A stretch of DNA of 64,000 bases from Pseudomonas sp. VD-NE ins (GCF_031882575.1 NZ_CP134772.1:3677001-3741000); one strand, 5' to 3'; positions 45,717-55,141 are shown, numbered from the stretch's first letter. Translations and numbers: made by a program. The notes: a model not told the origin generated them from the letters alone.

Positions 45717-46427
45717 ATGAGCACGTCCAAGAAAGTTGTTGTGATTACCGGCGCTTCGCAAGGCATTGGCGCAGGCCTGGTCAAGGGTTTCCGTGAGCGC
45801 GGCTATCAGGTTGTCGCGACCTCGCGCTCGATCAAACCGTCCACTGACCCGGACATTCTCGCCGTCGCCGGAGACATCGCCGACCCGCAAACCGCCGAGC
45901 GGGTGATCCGCGAAGCCGTTGCTCGCTTCGGCCGTATCGACACGCTGGTGAATAACGCCGGGATTTTCGTCGCCAAGCCGTTCACCGAATACAGCAAAGA
46001 AGACTACGCACAAGTGGTGGCGACCAACATGAGCGGCTTCTTCCACATCTCGCAATTGGCCATTGCCGAAATGGAGAAAAACGCCAGCGGCCACATCGTC
46101 AGCGTCACCACCAGCCTGGTTGACCACGCGATTGACGGCGTACCGTCGGTGCTCGCTTCACTGACCAAAGGTGGCATCAATGCAGCGACCAAATCCTTGG
46201 CCATCGAGTACGCCAAGCGCGGCATTCGGGTCAACGCGGTATCGCCGGGCATCATAAAAACGCCAATGCACGGCGAAGAGACGCACGCCGCCCTCGGCAG
46301 TCTGCACCCGGTCGGGCATATGGGTGAGATCGATGACATCGTGCAAGCGATCCTCTACCTGGACGGCGCGAACTTCGTGACCGGCGAAATCCTCCATGTC
46401 GACGGTGGTCAAAGCGCTGGCCATTGA
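45717..46427 (+). CDS. SDR-family protein lacking the catalytic tyrosine
   Basis: The 236-residue short-chain dehydrogenase has TGASQGIG (cofactor loop), NNAG and K151 (LTKGGINAATKS). The Tyr of the YxxxK active site is Ala147 (LASLTK). Fold and NAD(P) binding look intact. It may be a divergent reductase or an inactive binder. It follows the DsbA-like gene by 49 bases. Confidence 0.88.
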   Translation: MSTSKKVVVITGASQGIGAGLVKGFRERGYQVVATSRSIKPSTDPDILAVAGDIADPQTAERVIREAVARFGRIDTLVNNAGIFVAKPFTEYSKEDYAQVVATNMSGFFHISQLAIAEMEKNASGHIVSVTTSLVDHAIDGVPSVLASLTKGGINAATKSLAIEYAKRGIRVNAVSPGIIKTPMHGEETHAALGSLHPVGHMGEIDDIVQAILYLDGANFVTGEILHVDGGQSAGH

Positions 46428-46439
46428 TACCTCCCCGCT

Positions 46440-46465
46440 GCACCGCCGGTGTGTACCGGCGGTGC
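46440..46465 (+). terminator. Strong hairpin after the SDR gene
   Basis: GCACCGCCGGT/ACCGGCGGTGC is a perfect 11-bp stem with a 4-base loop, 12 bases after the SDR stop. It has no T run, so it may be a stability element rather than a terminator. Confidence 0.5.
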
Positions 46466-46528
46466 CGCTTCATGAGATAAGCCTGAGAATGAACCGTCAG
46501 TTGACCCTCAGGCTTATCCCATGAAGCG
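46466..46528 (+). promoter_or_regulatory. 22-bp inverted repeat covering the lysR start codon
   Basis: Left arm 46466-46487 (CGCTTCATGAGATAAGCCTG..) and right arm 46507-46528 match inversely at 21 of 22 positions, with 19 bases between. The right arm contains the ribosome-binding region and ATG of the LysR gene. As RNA it would hide the start; as DNA it could be an autoregulatory operator. Confidence 0.75.
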
Positions 46529-47441
46529 CCACTTTGAAGACTTGCAGTTAGGCAGCATCGAACTCTTCTGCCTCGCCGCTGAAGCCGGCAGTTTCACCGC
46601 CGCCGCCCAGCTTGCTGGTGTTACGCCGGCCGCCGTGAGCCGGTCGATTCTGCGTCTGGAACAGCGCTTGGGTTCACGCTTGTTTGCCCGAACCACGCGC
46701 AGCATTCGTTTGACCGAGGCTGGTAGAAACTTTTTTCTCCAGTGCAGCCAGGCGCTGACGCAACTGGTCGAGGCGCAACAAGAAGTCATGGGCGCACAGT
46801 CGTCACCCTCAGGGCTGTTGCGCATCAGCCTGCCCACCACTTACGGGCATCACCGCATCCTGCCGCTGCTACCAAAATTCCGTGCGCTCTATCCCGACGT
46901 CACTGTCGACATCCACTTGGGCAACCGCAATATCGACTTTGTCGGCGAAGGCTACGATCTGGCGATCCGCGTCCGTGCCCAACCGGATTCAACCATGGTC
47001 GCGCGACTGCTGGAGGATGCAAAACTGGTGGTGGTCGCCTCCCCCGATTATTTGAAAAAGGCTGGCACACCGCAGACGCTGGAAGACCTGGTGCAACACG
47101 AATGCATTCAGTTCGAACTGCCGAGCAGCGGGCGGCGGATTTCCTGGCTGTTCCAGGAAAACGGCGATGATCGGGAAGTGATTTCCGAGGGGGGCTACTC
47201 CTGCTCAGACGATGTGCTCGGCGGCGTCACCCTGGCCAAACATGGCGCGGGGGTCTTCCAGACCTACCAATTCATCGTTGAAAAAGAGCTGGCCGACGGC
47301 AGCCTCGTCGAGGTTCTGCAACCTTACGCCGGGCGCTCGCGACCTTACACCTTGCTCTACCCGCACGGCCGTTATGTGCCGCAACGGGTCAGGGCGTTTG
47401 TCGATTTTCTGCTGCAGTTTCGTGATGAGTGGGCCGGTTAA
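46521..47441 (+). CDS. LysR-family transcriptional regulator
   Basis: The 306-residue protein has an N-terminal HTH (SFTAAAQLAGVTPAAVSRSI) and a LysR_substrate domain. The start at 46521 is fixed by the conserved N-terminus. It follows the SDR gene on the same strand and converges with the isochorismatase-family gene. It may control its upstream neighbours (tautomerase, DsbA-like, SDR), which is inference. Confidence 0.92.
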   Translation: MKRHFEDLQLGSIELFCLAAEAGSFTAAAQLAGVTPAAVSRSILRLEQRLGSRLFARTTRSIRLTEAGRNFFLQCSQALTQLVEAQQEVMGAQSSPSGLLRISLPTTYGHHRILPLLPKFRALYPDVTVDIHLGNRNIDFVGEGYDLAIRVRAQPDSTMVARLLEDAKLVVVASPDYLKKAGTPQTLEDLVQHECIQFELPSSGRRISWLFQENGDDREVISEGGYSCSDDVLGGVTLAKHGAGVFQTYQFIVEKELADGSLVEVLQPYAGRSRPYTLLYPHGRYVPQRVRAFVDFLLQFRDEWAG

Positions 47442-47469
47442 CGCGGATTAAATCGGCGCAACAAATGAC

Positions 47470-47493
47470 AAAAGCCTGCTTTTCAGGGCAGGC
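47470..47493 (-). terminator. Terminator for the isochorismatase-family gene
   Basis: On the minus strand GCCTGC-CCTGAAAA-GCAGGC is followed by TTTTG, about 20 bases after the stop at 47515. It lies between convergent genes. Confidence 0.7.
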
Positions 47494-47514
47494 GTTCGTC
47501 CGGATCGCGCAGGC

Positions 47515-48147
47515 TTACTTCTGCTGAGCGGTCAGCGCCGAGTAGCTGTTCATCAGGTTGCGGTAGTTGGGAATCCGCTGCGACAGCAAGTTACCCAGCC
47601 CTTCAATATCGTTGCGCCAGTCGCGGTGCAGTTCACACGCCACCGAGAACCAGTTCATCATCTGCGCACCAGCCTGAGTCATGCGGCTCCAGGCGGCTTG
47701 CTGCACGGTGGTGTTGAAGGTGCCGGAAGCGTCGGTCACCACAAACACGTCGAACCCTTCTGCCAGCGCCGACAAGGTCGGGAACGCTACACACACATCC
47801 GTCACCACACCGGCAATGATGATCTGCTTGCGGCCGGTGGCTTTGATCGCCTTCACAAAATCTTCGTTGTCCCAGGCGTTGATCTGACCTGGGCGAGCAA
47901 TGTACGGCGCGTCCGGAAACATCTCTTTCAGCTCTGGCACCAGCGGGCCGTTCGGGCCTTGTTCGAAACTGGTGGTGAGGATGGTCGGCAGTTCGAAGAA
48001 CTTCGCCAGATCGGCTAGGGCCAGCACGTTGTTCTTGAATTCGTTTGGCGAGAAGTCCTGCACCAGGGAAATCAGGCCGGTCTGGTGGTCGACCAGCAGA
48101 ACAATGGCGTCGTCTTTGTTCAGGCGGTTGTAGGTTGGAGTGGTCAT
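47515..48147 (-). CDS. Isochorismatase-family hydrolase, YcaC-like
   Basis: The start at 48147 (MTTPTYNRLNKDDAIVLLVD) has AAGGGAAG upstream and gives 210 residues. Catalytic D20 and C119 (GVVTDVCVAF) are visible. YcaC-like proteins are octameric cysteine hydrolases of unknown physiological substrate. Confidence 0.92.
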   Translation of the reverse strand: MTTPTYNRLNKDDAIVLLVDHQTGLISLVQDFSPNEFKNNVLALADLAKFFELPTILTTSFEQGPNGPLVPELKEMFPDAPYIARPGQINAWDNEDFVKAIKATGRKQIIIAGVVTDVCVAFPTLSALAEGFDVFVVTDASGTFNTTVQQAAWSRMTQAGAQMMNWFSVACELHRDWRNDIEGLGNLLSQRIPNYRNLMNSYSALTAQQK

Positions 48148-48397
48148 GGTCTGCTTCCCTTTTGAGTATTTGAATTTGTTGTTGCGTTCAAGTTGGGTAC
48201 AGATTACTGACGCACGGGGTCGGGATAAATCGGCTGAAAAGCGTTTCACCGTCCACTCAGGCAGGACAATTCTCGGGTTAGCGTGGAGGCTAAAAAGCGT
48301 CGCGGAAAATTCAGAGGTTCATCTATCCGCTTCATCAACACGCGCCGTGCTGTCACGCCTCGTCAACGCGAACGGCAATACCACATGCCGTTGCGGC

Positions 48398-48664
48398 AAC
48401 GGCTTCTACACCGATGCCAAAGCCCCCGAGCGCTTCCGCAGCTCGGCTCAGGGCCTGATCACCTTGGCCACTTACGGTGTGGGCATGCTGATCGGATTCT
48501 GGGTGGCGGGTCAGATCACTGACCACTTCACCGCGCAAAACGGCCAAGACTGGAGAAGCATCTGGCTGTTCCCGGCGGGATTCTCGGTGGTGGTACTGCT
48601 GTGTTTCGCATTGCCATTCAAAGGACGTGGCGGCGAAAAGGATGGGGTGCCGTCGACCGTCTAG
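48398..48664 (+). pseudogene. C-terminal remnant of a nucleoside:H+ symporter (MFS)
   Basis: The frame reads GFYTDAKAPERFRSSAQGL and on through two hydrophobic helices to a stop at 48664. This matches the last fifth of NupG/XapB-type nucleoside transporters (D-x-x-x-x-x-R-SAQG motif). The remaining four fifths are absent; upstream sequence to 48148 has no recognisable coding content. It is a deletion relic. Confidence 0.8.
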
Positions 48665-48713
48665 AAGCACCTTCCTTGGAGAAGTTACTGCGGTCCCTGG
48701 ATCGTCCAAGCAC

Positions 48714-49739
48714 TTATGTGCTCAACGGCGATTGCGGCGTATCCGGATTGAGTTGCCGGCGGCGAAATTGTCCCGGCGGCTGGCCGTGAATCTGCCGAAA
48801 GCGTCGCGAGAAATACGCCTCGTCAGCGAAGCCGCACAACCGCGCCACCTCGCCCACCGAGCGCGTGCTGTTGAGCAGGAAATTGCGTGCAGCGTGCATC
48901 CTGCGTTCGAGCACCAGTTCGGTGAAGGTCTTGCCGATCTCCTTGCGTAGCCAGTGCGTCAGATAGGTCGGGGACAGGTATGTCGCCGCAGCCACCTTGA
49001 TCAGATTGAGGTCGGGATCGGCAATGTTCTTGCGCAAGTATTCGAACATGCGGCCCAGCGCATCCCGGCGGCTGACCTCCGCCGCATTCTCCTCGGCCAG
49101 ACGCTTGAGTGGCTCGGCGTAAAGGAAACACACGCTGCCAATCAGTTGCAGCAACAAGCCTTTGAGCATCTCGCGCGTACCAAACTGACGGTTCTCGTCC
49201 AGCGTGCGCATCTGCTCGATCAAGGCACAGACCTTGGCGAAATCCTCATCCCCGAGAATGAAATCCAGATGTTCCTGAAAACGGAATGGCGATAACTCCG
49301 GCGCCAGCAGAATCGACACCTCCTCCAGGTCCATCGGGTCGCACTGCAAATGCGGCAACAGAAAGGTCTGGGAAAAATTGATCACCATGAAATTGCTGTC
49401 CGCTGGATGCGGGATTACGTGCACCCGGTGCGGCAGGATGAATGCCAGGGTATTGCGCGGGAACGGGCGCTCGACGTTGCCGATGTGCTGCACGGTGTCG
49501 CCACCGAGGTTGATCTGAATCTGGAAATACTCGTGTCGATGGGGACTGGTCTCGGCGCGCCGGCCCCTTTTGTCGCGAATGTAGAAGTCGGTCAATTCGC
49601 TGCGCTGCTGCATGACATAGGTGGGAATACGGCTGAGTGACGACATCGGCGCAGAATCCTCGACAGGTATTGGCAGTGACTGGCGACCTTCATCTTGCAG
49701 ACATGCCAGCCGTTCACGCAAGAAGTCATACGACGACAT
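48714..49739 (-). CDS. AraC-family transcriptional regulator
   Basis: The product is about 341 residues from ATG at 49739 (MSSYDFLRERLACL); earlier in-frame ATGs up to 49799 are possible, and none has a strong ribosome site. An N-terminal cupin (HRHEYFQIQINLGG) is followed by C-terminal HTH_18 (NLIKVAAATYLSPTYLTHWL; VGEVARLCGFADEAYFSRRF). It is divergent from the MFS/FAH/SDR/dehydrogenase genes and probably controls them. Confidence 0.88.
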   Translation of the reverse strand: MSSYDFLRERLACLQDEGRQSLPIPVEDSAPMSSLSRIPTYVMQQRSELTDFYIRDKRGRRAETSPHRHEYFQIQINLGGDTVQHIGNVERPFPRNTLAFILPHRVHVIPHPADSNFMVINFSQTFLLPHLQCDPMDLEEVSILLAPELSPFRFQEHLDFILGDEDFAKVCALIEQMRTLDENRQFGTREMLKGLLLQLIGSVCFLYAEPLKRLAEENAAEVSRRDALGRMFEYLRKNIADPDLNLIKVAAATYLSPTYLTHWLRKEIGKTFTELVLERRMHAARNFLLNSTRSVGEVARLCGFADEAYFSRRFRQIHGQPPGQFRRRQLNPDTPQSPLST

Positions 49740-49778
49740 GTTTCGCCAAGGATTTTTCATCCTCGATATGGCGTTTAG

Positions 49779-49892
49779 CCTGTCCAAAATCGTCGACAAC
49801 GAATTTCATATTTTTATTTATAAAAATCAATTAGATAACTGATATATCTAAAATTTTTATTAAGAAATTATCGATTTTATTTCTTGGACAGG
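49779..49892. promoter_or_regulatory. AT-rich divergent control region with CCTGTCCAA inverted pair
   Basis: TTTAGCCTGTCCAA (from 49774) and its inverse TTGGACAGGTTTA (49884-49896) flank about 95 bases of very AT-rich DNA. The spaced inverted half-sites could bind the AraC dimer. The rest of the 49740-50214 gap shows only an AGACGTT/AACGTCT hairpin at about 50080. Confidence 0.45.
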
Positions 49893-50214
49893 TTTAGTAA
49901 CGCCACATCCATAGAAAAAAAACGTTCTAAACCCTCGGTTGATTTACTGATGTTGTACGACCACTGTTAGCCGACGCAGCCCAACCTCTTCCAAAAACAA
50001 TCACAGGTGTGCACGTCATGATTCTGCTATTTCCCCTCGCCCCCCCGTCCCGACATTGCCCCGATCACGCCGACTGGAAGACGTTTCTGAACGTCTGACG
50101 CTGGCTGTCCGCACCGTTCGTTTAAGTATCGATTGGCATGCCCCGACCATCGTGGGCAACGCCTTCGGCTGGGCGAAAACATCTCGACTCTTCTAACAAT
50201 AACGAGGTCTCTTC

Positions 50215-51564
50215 ATGTCGAATTCACATGCATCCCAAGCCACCGTACCGCCAGTGATAGCCGACGCCCGCGACGCCGTCGTGCCGCAACGCCTGCCCTC
50301 GCGGCGACGCTGGTTCATGCTCTCGTTGCTGCTGATTGCGACGATCATCAATTACATCGACCGGGTCAATATCTCGATTGCCGCGCCGTTCATGGCCAAG
50401 GACCTGGGTCTGGACAAGATCGAAATGGGCCTGATTTTCTCGGCATTTGCCTGGACTTACGCCTTGGCCCTGGTGCCGGCCGGGTTCATCGCCGATCGCT
50501 TCGGTTCGCGCTTCACTTACGGGGTTTCGTTGATCAGTTGGTCGACGGTGACCGTGTGCCAGGGCTTTGCCACGGGCTTCGCGTCCTTGTTCGGCTTGCG
50601 ACTGGCGGTCGGCGCGATGGAGGCACCGGCATTTCCGGCCAACAGTCGCGCGGTGACGGTGTGGTTTCCGGCGCGGGAACGCGGTCTGGCCAGCAGCATT
50701 TACGTCTGCGGACAATATCTGGGGACGGCGCTGTTTACCGGTGCCCTGCTCTGGCTGGCGACCACCTTCGACTGGCGTCACGTGTTCTACAGCACCGGCG
50801 TACTCGGCATCGTGTTCGGGGTGTTGTGGCTGTACCTGTATCGCGACCCGCTGAACTGCAAGAAAGTCAGCAAAGAAGAACTGAAGTACATCGAAGCCGG
50901 CGGCGGCCTGGTCAAAAGCAGTCAGGAACGTACGCGTTTCAACTGGCGGCAAATCGCCGAGCTGTTCAGCTACCGGCAAATCTGGGCGATTTGCATCGGC
51001 AAGTTCGCCAGCACCTCGGCGCTGTACTTCTTCCTGACCTGGTTCCCCACCTACCTGATCGAAGAACGCAAGCTGACCATGATCAAGGCCGGGATCTTCG
51101 CTGTTCTGCCATTTGTAGGCGCGACGGTCGGCATCCTTCTCGCGGGCATCGTGTCGGACTTGTTGATCCGCCGTGGCTATTCGATGTCCTTCGCTCGCAA
51201 GTTGCCGCTGGTGATTGGTTCGATGCTGGGGATGTCCATCGTGCTGGTGAATTTCACCGACTCGAACACGATCTGCATCGCCGTGCTGACCATTGCGTTC
51301 TTTGCGCAAGGCATCGCCTCGTCTTCGTGGGCGGCCGTGTCGGAAGTGGCACCCAAGGAGCTGATCGGTTTGACCGGCGGGATCACCAGCCTCGCCGCCA
51401 ACATTGGCGGCATCGTCACGCCGATCGTGATTGGCGCGATTGTTCACGCCACCGGTTCATTCGCCTGGGCCTTCTGGTTCATTGGCGGCGTGGCGCTGAT
51501 TGGCACCCTCTCCTACTCACTGCTGCTCGGCCGCTTGTACCGCATCGAATTGAAGGTGCGCTAA
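50215..51564 (+). CDS. MFS transporter, anion:cation symporter (sugar-acid) family
   Basis: The 449-residue protein has 12 predicted transmembrane helices. It carries INYIDRVNISIAAP in helix 1 and FIADRFGSRF after helix 2, typical of the GudP/phthalate-permease type. It likely imports a sugar acid or aromatic acid that feeds the next three enzymes. Confidence 0.93.
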   Translation: MSNSHASQATVPPVIADARDAVVPQRLPSRRRWFMLSLLLIATIINYIDRVNISIAAPFMAKDLGLDKIEMGLIFSAFAWTYALALVPAGFIADRFGSRFTYGVSLISWSTVTVCQGFATGFASLFGLRLAVGAMEAPAFPANSRAVTVWFPARERGLASSIYVCGQYLGTALFTGALLWLATTFDWRHVFYSTGVLGIVFGVLWLYLYRDPLNCKKVSKEELKYIEAGGGLVKSSQERTRFNWRQIAELFSYRQIWAICIGKFASTSALYFFLTWFPTYLIEERKLTMIKAGIFAVLPFVGATVGILLAGIVSDLLIRRGYSMSFARKLPLVIGSMLGMSIVLVNFTDSNTICIAVLTIAFFAQGIASSSWAAVSEVAPKELIGLTGGITSLAANIGGIVTPIVIGAIVHATGSFAWAFWFIGGVALIGTLSYSLLLGRLYRIELKVR

Positions 51565-51669
51565 AGCCAACAGCACCGTTTTCTCCAACTGGAGGCGGCT
51601 TTCGTCCAACTTCACCAACGACTGCCGCCGTACGCTGAAGCTACCAACCGGACTCATAACAGGATGAAC

Positions 51670-52356
51670 ATGACTGAATACGTCTTCACGCCGGATCTTC
51701 CCGTGACCTTGCCCGTTGTCGGCAGTGAGCAACGCTTTCCCGTTGGCCGGGTATTTTGTGTCGGCCGCAATTACCCGTGGCCAGATGCCGTCGGCCAGTC
51801 GCGCCAGCCACCGGTGTTTTTCATGAAACCAGCCAGCAATGTCGTCGACGCCGTTGGTGAGGTGGCATTCCCTTCACTGACCGATGATTTCGCCCACGAA
51901 ATCGAACTGGTGGTCGCCATCGGTGAAGGTGGCGCGAATATCCCCGAAAGCGAGGCGCTGGCTTATGTCTGGGGTTACGCCGCCGGCCTCGACCTGACCC
52001 GCCGTGATGTTCAGCGCGTGGCCAAGAGCAATGGTTTGCCGTGGGAAGGCGCCAAGGTGTTTGACGGAGCCGCGCCGATGACCGCCATCGTGCCAGTGGC
52101 CCGCGCCGGCCATCCCGAAGGCGAATTGTGGTTGAACGTCAACGGCGAGGAGCGTCAGCGCGACAGTCTCGACAGCCAGATCTGGTCGGTGGCTGAAGTG
52201 ATCAGCCGGATTTCCCGGTCAGTCGCGCTCAGGGCCGGCGACCTGATCATGACCGGCAGCCCGGCCGGCGTCGATGGACTGCAACCCAGCGATGTAATCA
52301 GCGCCGGCATCGACGGTATCGGCCAACTGGAAATGCGCGTCGGCCCGCGGGCCTGA
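51670..52356 (+). CDS. Fumarylacetoacetate-hydrolase-family enzyme
   Basis: The start is taken at 51670 (MTEYVFTPDLPVTL) with AGG 6 bases upstream; an ATG two codons earlier is equally possible. The 228-residue protein has metal-binding acids in HEIELVVAIGEG, LDLTRRDVQ and the RAGDLIMTGSPAGV tail. Relatives hydrolyse 2,4-diketo acids or hydrate/decarboxylate oxo-acids. It suits the end of a sugar-acid pathway. Confidence 0.92.
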   Translation: MTEYVFTPDLPVTLPVVGSEQRFPVGRVFCVGRNYPWPDAVGQSRQPPVFFMKPASNVVDAVGEVAFPSLTDDFAHEIELVVAIGEGGANIPESEALAYVWGYAAGLDLTRRDVQRVAKSNGLPWEGAKVFDGAAPMTAIVPVARAGHPEGELWLNVNGEERQRDSLDSQIWSVAEVISRISRSVALRAGDLIMTGSPAGVDGLQPSDVISAGIDGIGQLEMRVGPRA

Positions 52357-52391
52357 ACGCCGCTGTGATTTGAAGACAGGAGAACAACCAA

Positions 52392-53156
52392 ATGTCCATC
52401 ACTCAACCTTTGAAAGTCGCGCTGGTCACCGGCGCTGGCAGCGGAGTCGGTCGCTCCGTTGCGCTTGGCCTGTTGGCCGACGGCTACACCCTGGTGCTTG
52501 CCGGTCGCCGGCCGGAACCGTTACAGGCGCTGGTCGAACTGGCGGCAAGCGAGGGGCACGAAGCCCTGGCGGTGCCCACCGATGTGCGCGACCCGGCCAG
52601 TGTCGATGCGCTGTTCGCAACCATTGCCGAGGTCTACGGACGACTGGATGTGGTCTTCAACAATGCCGGGGTCAACGCCCCCGCCGTGCCCTTGGACGAA
52701 CTGACGTTCGAACAGTGGCGCAACGTGATCGACACCAACCTCAACGGGGTTTTCCTGTGCGCCCGTGGTGCCTTCGGACTGATGCGCCGTCAACAGCCTC
52801 AGGGCGGACGCATCATCAACAACGGGTCGATTTCGGCACACACACCACGTCCGTTCAGCAGCGCCTACACCGCCAGCAAACATGCGGTGCTGGGACTGAC
52901 CAAATCGCTGGCACTGGACGGTCGCGAATTCAACATCGCCTGCAGCCAGATCGACATCGGCAACGCCCTGACCGAAATGTCGGTGCGCATGACCAAAGGT
53001 GTACGTCAGGCCAACGGCAGCATCGCTGTGGAGCCGATGGTCGACGTCAAGCATGTCGCCGATGCCGTGCGCTACATCGCCGGCCTGCCGCTGTCGGCCA
53101 ACGTTCTGAACATGACCGTCATGGCCACCGCCATGCCGTTTGCCGGCCGCGGTTGA
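52392..53156 (+). CDS. SDR-family oxidoreductase
   Basis: The 254-residue short-chain dehydrogenase has TGAGSGVGR (cofactor loop), NNAGV, a serine in NGSISAH and active-site YTASK. It is third in the transporter-led run, 35 bases after the FAH-family gene, and probably oxidises a sugar-acid hydroxyl. Confidence 0.93.
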   Translation: MSITQPLKVALVTGAGSGVGRSVALGLLADGYTLVLAGRRPEPLQALVELAASEGHEALAVPTDVRDPASVDALFATIAEVYGRLDVVFNNAGVNAPAVPLDELTFEQWRNVIDTNLNGVFLCARGAFGLMRRQQPQGGRIINNGSISAHTPRPFSSAYTASKHAVLGLTKSLALDGREFNIACSQIDIGNALTEMSVRMTKGVRQANGSIAVEPMVDVKHVADAVRYIAGLPLSANVLNMTVMATAMPFAGRG

Positions 53157-53188
53157 ACCGGCCTTTTTATTCGGTAAGAGAGGTTTAC

Positions 53189-54145
53189 ATGAAGCCAGAA
53201 GTCTTGCAGCTCAGCCCGATTCTGATTCCTGAAATCAACACACGTCTCGATGAACTGTTTACGGTCCGACGCTATTTCCAGCAGGCGGACAAACAGGCGT
53301 ATTTGCAGGAACACGGCGCGAATATTCGCGGAGTGATCACCGGTGGCCATACCGGCATCACCCAAGCCGTCATGGCGCAACTGCCGAAACTTGAAGTGGT
53401 GGCGGTCAACGGCGTCGGCACCGATGCGGTTGACCTGGCTTACGCTCGGGATCGCGGCATCCGCGTGACGGCGACCATTGGCGCGCTGACCGAAGACGTC
53501 GCCGACCTTGCCATCGGTTTGCTGATTTCCGTGTGTCGCGGGCTGTGTACCAGTGATCGCTATGTACGCTCGGGTCAATGGCCGCACAGCGCCACACCGC
53601 TGGCGCCTCTGCCTCTGGCACGTCAAGTGTCCGGCATGCGTATCGGCATTGTCGGTATGGGTCGGGTTGGCCGCGCGGTGGCCAGTCGAGCGGCGGCCTT
53701 CGGCTGTCCGATCAGTTACACCGACCTGCAACCGATGAGCGACGTCAGCCACACTTTCGTCGCCGACCTCAAGCAACTGGCCCGCGACAGCGATGCGTTG
53801 ATTCTCGCCGCCGCTGCCGACAAGGCTGAAGCCATCATCAACGCCGAAGTACTACAGGCGTTGGGCAAGGATGGGTATCTGATCAACGTGGCAAGGGGCA
53901 AACTGGTCAACGAAGCTGATTTGCTGGCGGCACTGAATGCCGGTGAGATCGCCGGTGCCGGGCTGGATGTGTTCGTCGATGAACCGAATGTGCCAGAAGC
54001 CTTGTTCGGCAACGAACAGGTGGTGCTGCAACCGCACCGCGCAAGCGCAACTTTGCAGACGCGCACGCGGATGGGTGAGATGGTGGTGGCGAGTCTGCTC
54101 GACAGCTTTGCCGGGAAAACGCCGCAAGGTTGTGTCACTGGCTAA
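53189..54145 (+). CDS. D-isomer 2-hydroxyacid dehydrogenase
   Basis: The start at 53189 (MKPEVLQLSPILIPEINTRL) has GAGAGG upstream and gives 318 residues; the longer frame upstream overlaps the SDR gene and is spurious. The Rossmann motif is GMGRVGRAV, with NVARGKLVNE, DVFVDEP and catalytic H in QPHRAS. It resembles hydroxypyruvate/2-ketoacid reductases. It is the last gene before the repeat array. Confidence 0.93.
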   Translation: MKPEVLQLSPILIPEINTRLDELFTVRRYFQQADKQAYLQEHGANIRGVITGGHTGITQAVMAQLPKLEVVAVNGVGTDAVDLAYARDRGIRVTATIGALTEDVADLAIGLLISVCRGLCTSDRYVRSGQWPHSATPLAPLPLARQVSGMRIGIVGMGRVGRAVASRAAAFGCPISYTDLQPMSDVSHTFVADLKQLARDSDALILAAAADKAEAIINAEVLQALGKDGYLINVARGKLVNEADLLAALNAGEIAGAGLDVFVDEPNVPEALFGNEQVVLQPHRASATLQTRTRMGEMVVASLLDSFAGKTPQGCVTG

Positions 54146-54179
54146 GTGGCGCGTGCCGAAACAGCTGCCCTCACCCTAG

Positions 54180-55116
54180 CCCTCTCCCCCAGGAGAGGGA
54201 ACCGATTGGGGGATATTGGCGATCAACGCCGACCTGAAATAACGCCTGTGAATCCAATGCCGCCAGGCATTACCGATGAATCCGTAGCGGATGAACGCCA
54301 ACGTGCGATAGCGCCTGAAAATCCATACCGCCAAGCACTACGGATGATCCCGCAATCGACGCGTTCTGTCAGGTCGATGCATCTCCCAAGACACTTCGGT
54401 CGGCTCCCTCTCCCCCGGGAGAGGGAACCGATTGGGGGATATTGGCGATCAACGCCGACCTGAAATAACGCCTGTGAATCCAATGCCGCCAGGCATTACC
54501 GATGAATCCGTAGCGGATGAACGCCAACGTGCGATAGCGCCTGAAAATCCATACCGCCAGGCACTGCGGATGATCCCGCAATCGACGCGTTCTGTCAGGT
54601 CGATGCATCTCCCAAGACACTTCGGTCGGCTCCCTCTCCCCCGGGAGAGGGAACCGATTGGGGGATATTGGCGATCAACGCCGACCTGAAATAACGCCTG
54701 TGAATCCAATGCCGCCAGGCATTACCGATGAATCCGTAGCGGATGAACGCCAACGTGCGATAGCGCCTGAAAATCCATACCGCCAAGCACTACGGATGAT
54801 CCCGCAATCGACGCGTTCTGTCAGGTCGATGCATCTCCCAAGACACTTCGGTCGGCTCCCTCTCCCCCGGGAGAGGGAACCGATTGGGGGATATTGGCGA
54901 TCAACGCCGACCTGAAATAACGCCTGTGAATCCAATGCCGCCAGGCATTACCGATGAATCCGTAGCGGATGAACGCCAACGTGCGATAGCGCCTGAAAAT
55001 CCATACCGCCAAGCACTACGGATGATCCCGCAATCGACGCGTTCTGTCAGGTCGATGCATCTCCCAAGACACTTCGGTCGGCTCCCTCTCCCCCGGGAGA
55101 GGGCTGGGGTGAGGGG
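54180..55116. repeat. Four tandem 226-bp repeats bounded by CCCTCTCCCCC/GGGAGAGGG hairpins
   Basis: Units begin at 54180, 54406, 54632 and 54858, with a closing hairpin at 55084. They are almost identical; unit 2 differs at CCAGGCACTGCGG (CCAAGCACTACGG in the others). Each unit contains two diverged halves (CGCCTGTGAATCCAATGCCG and CGCCTGAAAATCCATACCG). Repeated short frames on both strands are not counted as genes. The array fills 54146-55141. Confidence 0.95.
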
Positions 55117-55141
55117 CCGCCGTTGCAGCGTCGAGCTCGGC

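Noticed and set aside
48140..48664. 174-codon open frame as a real gene
   Set aside because: Only its last ~89 codons resemble a known protein, and that is a transporter C-terminus; the rest is unrelated readthrough.
50224..51447. 407-codon minus-strand open frame
   Set aside because: Antisense to the MFS transporter.
54180..55116. CRISPR-like array
   Set aside because: Units of 226 bp are contiguous with no unique spacers, and no cas genes are present.
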